A stretch of DNA of 64,000 nucleotides from Dromaius novaehollandiae (Eukaryota > Chordata > Aves > Casuariiformes > Dromaiidae). A model generated the notes under the pieces. The model searched no databases. It was not told the DNA's origin and worked only from the letters and a program-made list of their open reading frames with translations. Positions 35,600 to 57,400 of the stretch are shown here, in pieces (the first letter of the stretch is position 1; the number at the start of each line of letters is the position of its first letter). Position numbers and translations under genes: made by a program. Location of the stretch: NCBI RefSeq assembly GCF_036370855.1, contig NC_088113.1:19488501-19552500 (forward strand), given 5' to 3'.

Positions 35600-37700
35600 G
35601 TAAGTGACCACTTTTCATTCTAATTTTAAAAGTTAAGTGCAGCTCACTCCTCTATCTGCATTAAAAAAAGACAATGCAGATTCTGACTTCAGTCATACAG
35701 ACTTCGATGGTATATATTTTTCCAGTCCAACTGTTCCCCATATCAACTCTTTCCAAAGCACACTGAACTCTGTGAAGACAGAGTAACATAACTTCCTACA
35801 AGCACCTCTATATGGAAAAATTCTAGGAAGACAAACCAAAGACATCCTCTTCAAGCCACGCTTTAGCATTTAGGAAATTTGTCAACACCTTCCACGGCAC
35901 ATCTAGCCAGTTTACAAACACAACACTCCTTCCCTCCACCCCCATTATACATTGGTGCATAAAAACTGAGCTCTAAACCAGCCATCAGCAAAAAAGCATT
36001 CCCTTCAAGATTTATTTTAACAGGAAAGCTGGACAAGATATCAGTCATGTTTCTACATATACTTTCTCTGGAACCTCAATTTAGGGCCTGGTTGTGCAGT
36101 TGGTGGTAGATTCTGGAAGGATTGATAGTTATCTACTTACTATTTTCCGGGATTTGGATCATTAGCAAAGTCAGCAGATTCAACAGCAGCTACACCGCAG
36201 GGAATAATTTGAGTACAAAACCCCCCCCAGGTTCTGCAACCTATATATTTACTTAGAAGCATATCTTCACTTAGTTGAAATGCATCTTTTCCACCTCGCT
36301 TATCTCTACTTGACAAATGGGACGTTTGTGAGATGTTATGAAGCACAAGCAATCACAGTTCCTTTTCACCTGCATTAATTTATCTTACTTTCCATCAACA
36401 TGACAAATTGTTTAAAAATAAGCACGCAGCTCTAAACAGGAGCAAGAAGTTAGCTGCTAAGTGACAGGAATGAAAGTGAATACTTGCATCCTATGCTTAA
36501 ACATTTCTGCTCTCTTCCAGAAAGGCTCTTGGACATTGGTAGAATATGAAGGGTTTTTTCCTCCTTTTACCCTCCTTTGTTTTATTTTTAAATAGCACTT
36601 CGCCCCAGTAGAAGGATTTCACTGAGTATGTCCTCTGAAGAGTTCATCATTACCTCCCAGGGAACTGTGACATTGTACATTTTACTCAACAGCTTTTCTT
36701 AGCAAAAGAGCAAGTTCAACGCATTTGAGTTAACAGTTTCCTCCAACACCTTTTCAGCTCTCCCATCTTGGCTTCAAGTCAAACAGATGTGGATTGCATT
36801 TAAGCTACACGCATTATAAAACCCTCATCAATAAAGAGCTTTTCAGTGAACATAAACATCACCTGTCTTACATATTTCATTTACTTGATAACATTGGTAT
36901 AACATATTCATAGCTTTCCAAAGCAAAAAAGGAATTTTCTTCTAGCAAGCGTTGTATGAAGACAGAAAGCATAAATACTATACTAGTCTTATTTAATAGT
37001 TGGTAAAAGGATACCTATCATACATGCAGATGACAGGAAGAAATACAGTCTACAGACAACTGTCCTATGGATGAAAGGTTAACAGATGTCTTTAATTAGC
37101 AATAGTTATATCCGCTATTATGATTATTTTTCTATTACAGCTGAAGACAAAATGAAATTATTCTCAGTACTAGTGAAAGGAAAGCACTGAGTATCAGTTC
37201 TTAAAATCTGCATTAATTAAGCACTGAAATAGACCACTAGAGACATGAGGAGAGTTGCAGAAATAGTGGTAATTCAAAATGGATTAAACGATCTCCCGTC
37301 ATGTTTGGTTTAGGTGATCTGGCCTTGAAGAAGAGAAATGGACTAAATGACCTCTTGATCTCTCTACTTTCTAACAGCCAAGTGAATTCAGTCTAAGTTT
37401 TCTGATACATTAAACCTAGATGAGTGCTGTGTGCGCTAATTCCAAGATACACCTTGCACAATTCCATTACATAAAGGTTTGGAAATCATCAGCTCAGCAG
37501 GTTTGGGGTTTTTTTCCCATTTGTTTTTTTAAAAGATTATATTCTGAGGAGTTCATCTACAACTATGCACCTGCGTTATATTATTAAATGCTTTTTCTAG
37601 TGTCTTAACCTTCAATTATGGAAATAAGTACTTATCTACAAAGCACTAATCACAACATGATGCAAAGCCATGTTAAGAAGGCTAAAAAGTCTTTACTGAA
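35600..37700. other. Intergenic spacer between PCMTD1 3' end and PXDNL 5' end
   Basis: AT-rich, with no gene seen. A CR1-like phrase (GAAATGGACTAAATGACCTC at about 37336-37355) occurs near its right end. The gap between the two tandem genes is only about 2 kb if the models on both sides are right. Confidence 0.55.
37310..37380 (+). mobile_element. CR1-like LINE remnant
   Basis: The plus strand reads GAAGAGAAATGGACTAAATG followed by ACCTCTTGATCTCTCT, resembling the CR1 3' phrase GGACTAGATGACCTCTTGAGGTCCCT. It is short and diverged, so the call is tentative. Confidence 0.4.
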
Positions 37701-40700
37701 TTTATTGATACAGAAACACTTAATAAAGTTTTTAAATTGCATAACATTTTCGCATGCCTCAAGCCAATTTTACTATAATTTCTATACATAGATTTTTCAA
37801 CTTACACACTGATGATTAAAGCAGTTTTGAAGTTTGTTTCTTTTTGCACATTTACTGCGCTATCGAAACCTAGAATGGAGTCACATACAATTAAAATGAA
37901 GACTATTAGAATACAAAAAGAAACAGTAAAAGCAGGTAAAATTCCTAGAGAGCTTACAGACAGACTATACAAAAACAATTATGCTACAATTACTCTACTA
38001 AAAATGCATACAAAACTACAGTGCAAGTGCTTGTGCACAGGGAAAATGTATTTACAGTTCCCCTTCATTTACAGGCTATAAGCAATACTATTTCACAGTT
38101 ATATTACACATAAAATTTCTACTATGGGTTTGTTTGGATCTGTGGGGGGTTTTTTTTGGACAGGGGGACAATCTGACAACCAGAACATAAATTGCCTGTA
38201 TATATATTTATTCAACCTTATCCAGGAAAAATAGCAGTATTTTATGCAGTTTATAGAATGCTACAAAAATCTAGCAAATGTAATAAAAAAGGCAGATCTG
38301 GTGAAAAAATCTGATAAAATATCTTTTATAATTATGGGGAGAGGGAAGAAGGAGGGAAGAATTGAACACGGCTAAACGAAAGACACTCTCCCTTAACTAA
38401 GTCAGTTTTAACAGAATCTGAGTGAGATTTATTCATATAAGCCTCAACTTTAATTTTTAAAGTAACTTCTTTATGACATCCATAGAAAGTTCTGCAATTA
38501 ATAAACTAAAGGATGACCTGATAGGCTAATGTGGGTGGCACCCCATACTATGCAGGGGCATGTAAATTGTGCCATATTATAGAAAGGCACATTCCTAGCA
38601 TGACAGCTATTAAGCAGAAATGGCTAAGAAATCTAGAAATAACAGCCTTTGGGGAAGCACAAAGAAACATTACATATAGAATCTATTAGGCCTCCATTTA
38701 CCACCATATTCAGGATAAACATCTGTAGAAAAAGAAATTCATTGTAGTTGCCAAAGTTATAAAAATGGCTACTTGTAAATTTACAGAAAATCATCAGCTC
38801 AGTGGCTACAAAACTGCCCCATTTAAAATACAGAAACAGAAATCTAAGGGAGGAGGATAGCTTGGGGCTTCCATCTAGACCAGAAGTGGAGAATTAAGAC
38901 ACGGGAGGCAAGATATGGCCTATGACTATTTCCTATTATAGGACACTAGCCACATGACGCTGTGTATTATCAGATAATGTTCTCAAAGATATACAAAAAG
39001 CCTATTAAGCAAGGAAGAATTCTCCACCTCGGGCTTAGATGTACAGCAGTTATCCGTTTAGTTTCAAAGCTGTGCCAGAACTTTAAAACACTATTTATCA
39101 TTAATGCAAGCTGTGCAGCTCAATGCCATTAACTGAATACGCAGCATGTTTTTGGCAAGACAGTCTTCACTCATTCCTCTTCAGAAATCAAGACAGCATA
39201 AAAAAAAATCAAAATTATACCAACATAAGTGCTTCTGATGGGGCAATACTTTCTTAACACAGCTGCACTACTACTGAGAGGATTTTGTCTTCTGCCAGCT
39301 TTAGGGGTACTCCATATAACACAGGTTCAAGGGTTTCTTTCTAGCCTCTGATAGTTTAGACAAATTTTTCAGACAGGCTGAACTAAGTAAACTCACCCTT
39401 CCAAACCTGAAGTCTCTTTCCATCACCATTACAGGAAGACTGGGGAATAAAGATTAGAATTCACATCCACAAAACTGCAGAGTGCAAAGTCTTTCTATAT
39501 AAACGAGTTAGAGCATCCACTTAACTGCTGCAGGCATAAAATGAACTACCAAGACCTCACTCCACCTACTGCGCGGGGGCTAGGTGTACCCAAGTTATGT
39601 TCTAGTCGCCTTACTACAGCGGAGGCCCAGAGAGCAACACCCAAGAACTACATCAGTAGCACGACCACTGAATTTGGCTTCCTAGACTGTTTCCAGTTTC
39701 TACATACCCTGTACGAAACCAAGTTTGGCTGATATCCCACAATACAAGCCACTCTGTCCAGGCTAGCTCTCTGCACTCCACTTCGTTCAACCCAACAGAT
39801 ACACACTATCTCACACAACAGAAAAATCTGCAGATATTGCTTTCACAGTCAGTTCTCACAAACTCACTGCTACACATCTCCTTGTCTGCCCTCTCCTCCA
39901 TTCAGAATTACTCCGTAAACATTTCCAGAGACAACAGTCACAAATGCGACTACCCTAGCATCCTGCCAAAGCCAGCTAAGCAGCTTCGCAGCAGTTGCCT
40001 TACGTTCCATTAAAAAAACCAAAAAACTCCACATCTCATATTAGATTGTATTTCTCTAAAATAGATGTTTCCCCATGAAGAAAACTAATGCTTTGTAAGA
40101 CATTTCTACCTTTTACTAAAAATATATAGTTTATAAGCAAAACTGAGACCAACCAAAGGGGAGCTGATGCTTTCCTTCTGCATTCATTCAAAACCTGGAT
40201 GCCTCAAGGGTTAACGCCAAAAACTTTTCTTTCATGTCTGTAAAAGTTGTGCTTTTTCAGATTTCTGGAAGAAACAAGATTTGCCAGGTCAGTTTTTACT
40301 AATAATCTTCATTTTCCATTAAACACACACCAATATAGACCCATGGCAGGTTTAGTGGGAGAGAGCATGGACAAAGGTCTTTGGGGAGCTGCTTAAGAAT
40401 ATTTTAAAACTGCAATTTGGTAGAGCAGCCACGAGATTTCAAAACATCTCTGTGCAGTTAGCTTCAGGGAATTAAATCCTCCTTTCTGTAAGCAGCCAAG
40501 CATTTCACCAACTTGCTTCCTAAGGAAACCCTGCTGTAGGATAAAACTATAGCACACAACCGAGGAGAAAGAAACTTAAAAAAAGCTATAATGTTTAAGT
40601 ATACAGCAGCCACATTCCCCAGCCAGCCTACTGCCTTGTGTGGTCATATTAGCAGGCAAGCAAGTGGTATACATTTGTCAAGCCCTAAGTAGTACTTTAT

Positions 40701-40735
40701 TTTCTGTCTACTTCCCACTTTCTAGGAGAAGGAAA
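37701..40735 (-). other. PCMTD1: Probable PCMTD1 3' UTR
   Basis: About 3 kb of AT-rich, repeat-poor sequence directly after the stop codon. Minus-strand AATAAA signals lie at 40696-40701 (only 35 bases after the stop), 38428-38433, 38207-38212 and 37701-37706. The 38207 signal, in a TTGAATAAATATAT context, and the 37701 signal are reasonable distal ends. The true end cannot be fixed without transcript data. A plus-strand frame at 37812-38081 has no recognisable content. Confidence 0.45.
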
Positions 40736-50701
<9,966 letters not shown>

Positions 50702-50830
50702 CTGAGCGCCGGGGCGGCGCGGCCGGCGGCGGCGGCTGCGGCCCGCTCCCCGCTGCCCTCCCCCGCGGCGCGGCCCGGCGCGGCCCGGCCGCTGTAAACA
50801 CTCCCCAGCTGAGCGCCCGGGCCGCGGCAC
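50702..50830 (-). other. PCMTD1: Candidate PCMTD1 non-coding first exon
   Basis: The minus strand has the donor GCGCTCAG/GTACGG with its boundary at 50702, within the CpG island. The exon's 5' limit is not visible; I placed it near the GC-rich edge. A second possible donor (GGGTAACG) lies near 50535. Confidence 0.4.
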
Positions 50831-50859
50831 TGCGCACGCGCGGCGCAGACCACCGCGCC

Positions 50860-50879
50860 GGGGGGGGGGGGGCGGGGGG
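50860..50879 (+). repeat. Poly-G run in the promoter island
   Basis: Thirteen consecutive G, then C, then six G on the plus strand. Similar G-runs lie at 50606-50616 (11) and 50240-50253 (14). Such runs can form G-quadruplexes and are also frequent sequencing-error sites. Confidence 0.8.
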
Positions 50880-50999
50880 AGGCGGGCGTGGGACAGACCA
50901 CTGCGGCGCAGAGGGGAGGCGCCGCCTGGGGATGGACCGTGGTGGGGGTGGAGGGTCGCCCTTCCACTCGCAGCCCCGAGGCCTCGCGGTGCCCTGGGC

Positions 51000-51545
51000 C
51001 CGCAGGCCTGGCCCGGGCACAGACCGGGCCTTCACACGGAGCAGGCCGACAGGCCGGGCCCAAACACAGACCCCAGCAACTGGCCTGGGGCCGATATGGG
51101 CCGGGGGGAGTTATGGGCCCACGGTGGTTATGGGCTCAGGGCAGATATGGGCCCCGGGGTAGATACAGGCCCGGCGTAGATACAGGCCTGGGGCAGATAT
51201 GGGCCCGGGGTAGATACGGACCCAGGGTAGTTATGGGCCTGGGGAAGATACAGGCCCAGGGTAGATATGGGCCTGGGGTAGATGCAGGCCTGGGGTGGAT
51301 GCAGACCCGGGGTAGATACAGGCCAGGCTTAAGTACACACTGTGTCTAAACCCAGACAAGGCCAATGGACTGGGCCTACAGACCAGGCCTGACTACAGAT
51401 AGGGCCAAAGGGCCAGGATTAAATACAGGCCAGGCCTAAATGCAGCCCAGGTCTCAGTACTGACCGAACCAACAGGCCAGGCCCACAGAGCTAGGCTACA
51501 TGCAGACCAGGCTGGCAGAGCAGGCCTAAATCCAGGCCAGGCCTC
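51000..51545 (+). repeat. 17-bp minisatellite next to the PCMTD1 promoter
   Basis: The core, about 51093-51330, holds roughly 14 units of the type AGATATGGGCCTGGGGT, with C/T, A/G and ATAC/ATAT variants. Units of the same length continue in decayed form to about 51545 (for example AAATACAGGCCAGGCCT, AAATGCAGCCCAGGTCT) and probably to about 51000 on the left. Since 17 is not a multiple of three, a frame through it repeats every 51 bases; the open plus-strand frame across the array is therefore not evidence of a gene. Confidence 0.9.
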
Positions 51546-54500
51546 CCTTTCTTCCCCGTCTGCCCCACTGCATCACCCTGGGAACATCTCCCCAGCCCAG
51601 TGGGGCCACCTTGCCCCCAGGTCCTACCCCTTCTACCCCGCCCTCATTTCTGGCCCCAGCGCGGGGTGGACGTGCCGAGCAGGCTGGCTGTGGGACTGGC
51701 AGAGCTGCGCTGGCGCTGGTGAGGTGCCAGGCTCTGGCTGGCATGCACAGCCCGCGTGCTGTAGCTGAGCCTCCTGTGTGAAGCCTGGCCAACACCAGAT
51801 GTTCTGATATCATTAGCTAGGCTTGGAAAAAATCATGGGAACTTGGAAAAAAAAATTGTTCCTGGGGCTAATTTATATTCTGCAATTTGAGCCTATGAAC
51901 ATCCAACTTGGGTCACATGCTAGTGTTTTCTGCTGCACCCATAAATGCCAGGAGGAAACTCGCTGAGAAGCAAATAAGTGAGAAGCATGTTCGCTTGATG
52001 CCAGGAGCTGGGGCTCGAAGGGAAACATGCAGAGTGCCACCATATTCTGATTCTCCAGTTGTGCAGTAGAGGGATCCCTGTCACCTAATGGTATCTGGCT
52101 AGAAGTTAGGCATCTCATTGAGATTTTACCTAGTCACATAGGCTCCACTGGTAGTTGTAACCAACATGGCAGGACCAGACAAGACACGGCAGGAAAGATG
52201 GTTCCTCCCACCCATTTTAGGATGAGAGAAATTATCCTTTGAAAGTGCCTGTCCCTCGTCATCCTGAAGTGACCCACACAACATCCACTGAGGCTACGTG
52301 ACCTGCGTGACCGCTAAGGCTGCAGATCCAACAAAGTTGTCTGGACTGGCCTTAGATCCGTCATTTGATACTATACATGGCTACAAAATGAAACAGAATG
52401 ACAGCATCTAGAGAAGAGGCTTGCTGATTTAAGTTGCCTGGAGATCACTTGTGGAAACAAAATAGCCATCCTCCCAGACACAACAAGCATGTAGTGGAAG
52501 AAAAAGAAATAACCCTAGTAGATGAGACTCAAATAGGAGAAAGTGAATCAGCATCCAAGATGTATTTATGCTTTAAGGTGATTAGCTCAGCTCCCTTCAT
52601 TAACATAACAGCAGACTCTGTGCAAACAGGCACAGGGTAATACTGTAGATGTCTGCACTTTCATTTCACAGAAGGCAGCTGCTTGGGAGAATGGGATTAT
52701 TTGTGGAGTGTGAGCACTGAAACTCCTCCTTGCTGATTCAACCAAAACAGGACATGTTGATTGTGCATGCCTCATCTTGTTTCGTAAGGAAAGCACTCAA
52801 GCAAATGGCAACGCAGTTGAAATCTGCAAACGCAGAACAGACAAGCTCCGTACATGTATGAGTCAAGAGCTTCCATTCAGCGGCTGCTCCCCTTCTCAAC
52901 GAGCTGCTTGAAAAATAGTGATGTATTTATTTTTTGCATGAAAATTGTTAAAATAAAAGCTAGATAAGAAATTTCCCATTATCATTAGCTCACTTGTGAT
53001 GTGGGCTGAACCCACAGCAGCAAGAAGAGAGGGAGGCACCGCGGTGCCGCACAGCAAACTGCTCCTATGGGAGAGCAAAGATTCAGCCGGGCAGAGTGGG
53101 TTGTCCCTCTCGCAGCAAGTCCCTGAGAAGATCAGAAAGAGCTTGAGGAATGTTTTAGGGATTCCCAAATATGCTGAGCCCTCCTGAGTGTATTAGTGAT
53201 CCCTTCCAGCCTTTCACTGCCAGGACACGTGAGACGGTGGCACCTCTGTCTCCTGAGAGTGGCTAGAGCAGAATTACAGAAATTTGTCAGGAGAAGCCAG
53301 GTTTTCTGCACTCCTAATTCATACACATCTCTGAAGTACAAAGCCTGTATAACAGGCCTGAATAACAGAAATCACGCGAGTCTGTGCCCAGTTGGACTCG
53401 CTTTGGCTGCTGTATGGCCTCACTGCAGCACGCTGTGCGCTTCTCTCTGGCTCTGCTAGCCCAAGAGCACTTTTCCCCTCTGGGTTCTTTGAAAATGTAG
53501 CTTTTTTAAAAAAATTTAGCTATTGCTAAATATGGCTCCAAGTAGGTAATGGCACTGGGCTCTAGCTCTGGAATAAACACAAAGTTGTGTAATATCATTG
53601 CAAAAGTACCCGCACTTAGAAAAACAGAATGCTTGGGGTTTTTCATGACTTCATGAGTCTGTAATTGCTGAATCTGTGTGATACTTCTTGCCCTGGACTT
53701 TAAAAAGATCTTCCCTTCATCCTTACGGCTCACTTGGGGCTTTGTTATCCGTGACCTACAGTCGGCAATAGATGGGTAATTAACTCCCGAATCCGCGTTG
53801 TCCACAAATGCATGTGGGCAGCTCTCCCCCCTTGCAGAGCCCCACCAGCTTCTGAGAGAGGCAGAAAGCCAAGTAGGGTGGAGGAAGCGCTTCGGTGCCC
53901 GTGATGCTGGTGAATCACAGCGTTTATTTATCAGCTGTTTACCACAAGGTGTCATCAGCAGTGCAGGCATCGCTGCAGGCTCCGGCGGCTGCACGGTGGC
54001 CGCTTCCCCGGCTGCGGCGTGGCAGGGACCCTTGGCACAAGCACAGGCCAAGTTTGCTCTGTGCCGGCTCACAGCAATCCCACAGCCCCAGCCATCTCAC
54101 CTGTAAAAACCAGGTCTCCAGCCGTAAGGGCAAGCTGGATCCAGTGCTTGGATTTTTTTACTTCCTCCTATTTACTTCCCTGTATTTTACGTTGTTTCCA
54201 TCTTCCTTTTTTTAAACTGATTTCCTTTACGAATGCTGTTTAAAACATCAGTCAACATGAACTAACTTTCAGAAGCCCACTTCAGTGACGCTCTGTTAAA
54301 ATGGGATATTTTTATTAATTTGAAGGAGCAAAATGTCAAAACTGATTTTAGGGCCCAAGCAGAGGGAGCGTTTGTTGGGGCCCGGCAGGCTGAGCTCGGA
54401 CTGTGCTGCCCTTGCAGGCAGACAACCCAACCTGCATCCCTCCGAATACAGACGGCTGTTTAAGTCAGCAGGCTAATTTGTGGATGAAAGGATGACTCAC

Positions 54501-54554
54501 ATAAATTAAGAGTTGGAGGAGCATTAAATCGTAGGGATATATTTTCACCATTCC
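51546..54554. other. Intergenic sequence without a recognised gene
   Basis: Mixed composition. Several open frames (52434-52640, 53506-54106) lack domain resemblance, consistent splice sites or a family match. No repeat that I can name with confidence; a phrase at about 53196-53213 (GATCCCTTCCAGCCTTTC) is faintly CR1-like. Confidence 0.6.
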
Positions 54555-54572
54555 TTTTTTTTTTTTTTTTTT
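54555..54572 (+). repeat. T18 homopolymer run
   Basis: Eighteen consecutive T residues on the plus strand, followed by GCAAAATATG. No retroposon body is recognised next to it. Confidence 0.8.
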
Positions 54573-54750
54573 GCAAAATATGCCCTGTTTCGGTTTTGGT
54601 CCGTTTAGCACTATACCACTTTCAGAAGAATAGACATGTATTTATACATGCACACACACAGGGATGTATATGTACAGATACACACATGCACATATGCATA
54701 TATGCTAGGATTACTATTAACACACTGACAGCAAATTGCCTCAAAACATC

Positions 54751-54751
<1 letters not shown>

Positions 54752-54797
<46 letters not shown>
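54752..54797 (+). repeat. (GT)n microsatellite
   Basis: About 19-20 uninterrupted GT units after a short TGTGTGCG lead-in. A related CACA/TATG-rich stretch lies just upstream at about 54648-54708. The open frames that translate to alternating Cys-Val or His-Thr are artefacts of it. Confidence 0.95.
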
Positions 54798-54798
<1 letters not shown>

Positions 54799-55470
54799 AT
54801 CTCCCAAAGCTTTGCTCCTGCCTCACTTCATCAGAGGACTCTGTGAGTAATTGCTGGACTAAGAGGAATAACATATGTCTTGATTTCCACTGTACTGCAC
54901 CATGCATAACCACTGCCACTTGGAAGAAGGACCTGGATTCATCTCACTTAACTGAGATGTCTGAGTTAAAAGGAGGAAATTGCTATATAATCCTATATAA
55001 TCCTAGATAGTCGAGGGAAAGGAGCAGGCACACCCAGGAGACAGTGCAGTCCCACGGAGAGTGGCAGAAAGCATCACCAGAGGTCCCAGCTCTAGGGGAT
55101 GCGGAGCAGCAAGGTGCTTGAGTGACTTCTTGGTGCTGTTAGGAGCACGGGTGAGCCCCCGTCAGTGTCCTGCCTCTCTCCTGTCTCTCATGATGGCCTG
55201 TCTGCCAGAGTTTAGGAGAGGTTGCTAAATAAAAAAACCTCAAAAATCAAGTTTTTCATATTCATGGGGGAAAAAAAATGCTTCCTGGATCTTTCAGGGG
55301 CTTCGTGGATTGAAACATGGAATTAATAAAATAAAAATGGGGAAAGACCACAGTCATCACATTTTCCTTCCACTGCTTTAATTTTGTCGGTCTTAATGTG
55401 CTGAGCTTTTGCTTCTAACGGCAAACTCACCCTCGCCTGTCAGACGGCTCCAGCCACAGCCTTCGTCAGG
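54798..55470. other. Intergenic sequence, nothing recognised
   Basis: No gene-like content. A short direct repeat, CTATATAATC CTATATAATC, lies at about 54982-55003. Confidence 0.5.
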
Positions 55471-55479
55471 CTCCCCTTA

Positions 55480-55955
55480 AAATCCAGGGGCTCACTCACT
55501 GCCCGGCTGTCCGGCTTGGAGGGCCGCTCCAACACCTCTCCTCTACAGCAATAGGGAGACATCTTCAAATTTCCAATGGAAACGTATTCCAGGCCAATAT
55601 GCACCTATTTGATCTCCTACGAGTATTATCCTCTAATTTAAATCAGTCCCCTGCTCTCCCTCCCTGAATGTATTTATGAAGAGTAATCATATCCCCTCTT
55701 AACCTTTGTTTTTCTAGGCCAAACAAGCCAAGCTCTTTTAATCTTCTCTCCTAAGATAGGTTCTCCATTCTGCTAATCACCCTGCCAGTCCTTTTCTGCA
55801 CCTGTTCAAGTGTAGATTCATCTTTTGCTTTTTTGAAGAGAGGGCCCAGGACGGCACACGATTTCCTACACAAGGTCTTATCGGTGCCTCGTATGCTGGG
55901 ACTGATATTCCTCTGGGTCTACTGAGCAAGTGTTTTCCCTTCTAGATTTGGAAGT
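55480..55955 (-). mobile_element. Decayed CR1-type LINE, ORF2 3' region (reverse orientation)
   Basis: The plus strand carries the reverse complement of a CR1: CATATCCCCTCTTAACCTTT, then TTTCTAGGCCAAACAAGCCA, AGCTCTTTTAATCTTCTCTC, CCAGTCCTTTTCTGCACCTG and ACACAAGGTCTTATCGGTGC. These match, in order, the reverse complement of the CR1 region that ends the reverse-transcriptase ORF. The element is diverged and truncated, with no open frame. Confidence 0.85.
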
Positions 55956-57400
55956 TGCATGAGCCTTTTTGTACAGCAAATGGAAAATAGATACAAATCC
56001 ATAAACCCATAACCATAACACAGTTTTACTCATGAACATTATTATTTCACTTGGAAGGGCATTCTGCTCCTTCCCGTTTGTAGGTCCCCGTGCTTAGCAG
56101 GCTTTAATCAGCATTGCTCCATCTAGGTCAATTGAACTGCCCCCATTTACAGGAGATGAGCGTCAGGACCTAGTGTTAAAGGAGGCACTGAGGAAAGTCT
56201 GTGTTTTGCTCAGCTTTTGCTCTGGCCAAACTCTCTTTGAAATCATGAGTAAGGGTTTGAACTAAAAAGATGCAGAGTCAAATGATGAAAACCGTTTTGC
56301 ATTTGTCTCTTCTCTTTTCAAAATGATTTTCCATTTTTGCTTGGGGTTTAATTAAATTTCTGTGACCCAGGCAGGGAGTTCAGCCTTTCTTGATTAACGT
56401 TCTTTTAGGTGTTTCTGATAAGAATTTAGCATCAACAATCGAGCTAACAAGCCCAAGTGAACAGTTTATAGCAGGAGACTAATTCTATTAACGCTCTGCA
56501 TTGTCAAGATTCCCCTTTGAGAAGCTGGAGGGAGAGATGGAGGAGAGGGAGAAAATACAAAATTTGGCAACTAAATCACTATGATTCAGCTTCTTTAGGG
56601 ACAGAACTCATCTGGAACCTACTTTAGCTGACAACATCAGAATTTAACCTGTTCTCTTTCTTTTCTGGCTGAAGCTCTGTGCTTTCTTGGCTTGTTGTGA
56701 TAACGGCTGGGAATAAGAAGCGGAACTGAGTGGTGGCACTGATAAGAGAAATGAAAGGGTAATGCGATGACATGATACTGGGGTAGGGCCTCTGGAGCTA
56801 TCCCTGCCCTTGCTGGATGTGTACCAGAGCACAGGATGGTCAGGACAAAGGTGCCTGCGCTGACGGGTGCAAGTTAGTCTGTTGTGGGGGAAAAAAATTG
56901 AGATTAAAATTCTGCAGAGATGTTTCTCTGTTACTTTTGGTGGCAACAAAAAGATCTTGCAGGTCTGTCATGCCATTCACTACTAATGAAGCCCATCTGA
57001 TTCACAAGCATTTTCGCTCGCTCTCTTTCTCTTCATCCCTGCTTAAGGCACCACTAAAATCTCACTTTGTCTATGATAAAACTGAGCTCAACATCATTAA
57101 ATCACAGCTTAAAGACTTGGTCAAGCCATTACAGTTGCTCAATGTGTCCAGAGCTTCTCGTCTCCAGTACCTGGAGACCCAGGATGGTACTTGTCTGCTT
57201 CAAGCTGCCCACAAACCTTAGCCAAGCCTCTCCTTCACTGGAGCCTGCAGCAGCAGCACTGTTATTTCTGGGATGTTATTCTGCTTTCACCCCTATGTTG
57301 TCATCAAGGATAACTTGAGTCAAACGGATTACCCCAAACCAAGGCTACCTTGTGCTCTCTGCACTAGTAGCAGAACTGCATTCACACCAAATGGTGCCAC
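55956..57400. other. Intergenic sequence, AT-rich, no gene recognised
   Basis: Open frames such as 56644-56949 and 56817-57221 show no family resemblance. The stretch 56290-56470 is AT-rich with TTTAATTAAAT and TGATTAACG motifs; it could be a regulatory element but nothing proves that. Confidence 0.5.

Noticed and set aside
35291-35623. 110-codon plus-strand frame upstream of PXDNL
   Set aside because: No domain; it lies antisense to the candidate PXDNL first exon and contains the palindrome and TATA-like motif.
50888-51349. 153-codon plus-strand frame with repeated GRYGP/GVDTGLG-like units
   Set aside because: It is the translation of the 17-bp minisatellite and the CpG island. The periodicity comes from the DNA repeat; no start context or splice signal supports a protein.
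54596-54919. Open frames rich in Cys-Val and His-Thr repeats
   Set aside because: They are translations of the (GT)n microsatellite.
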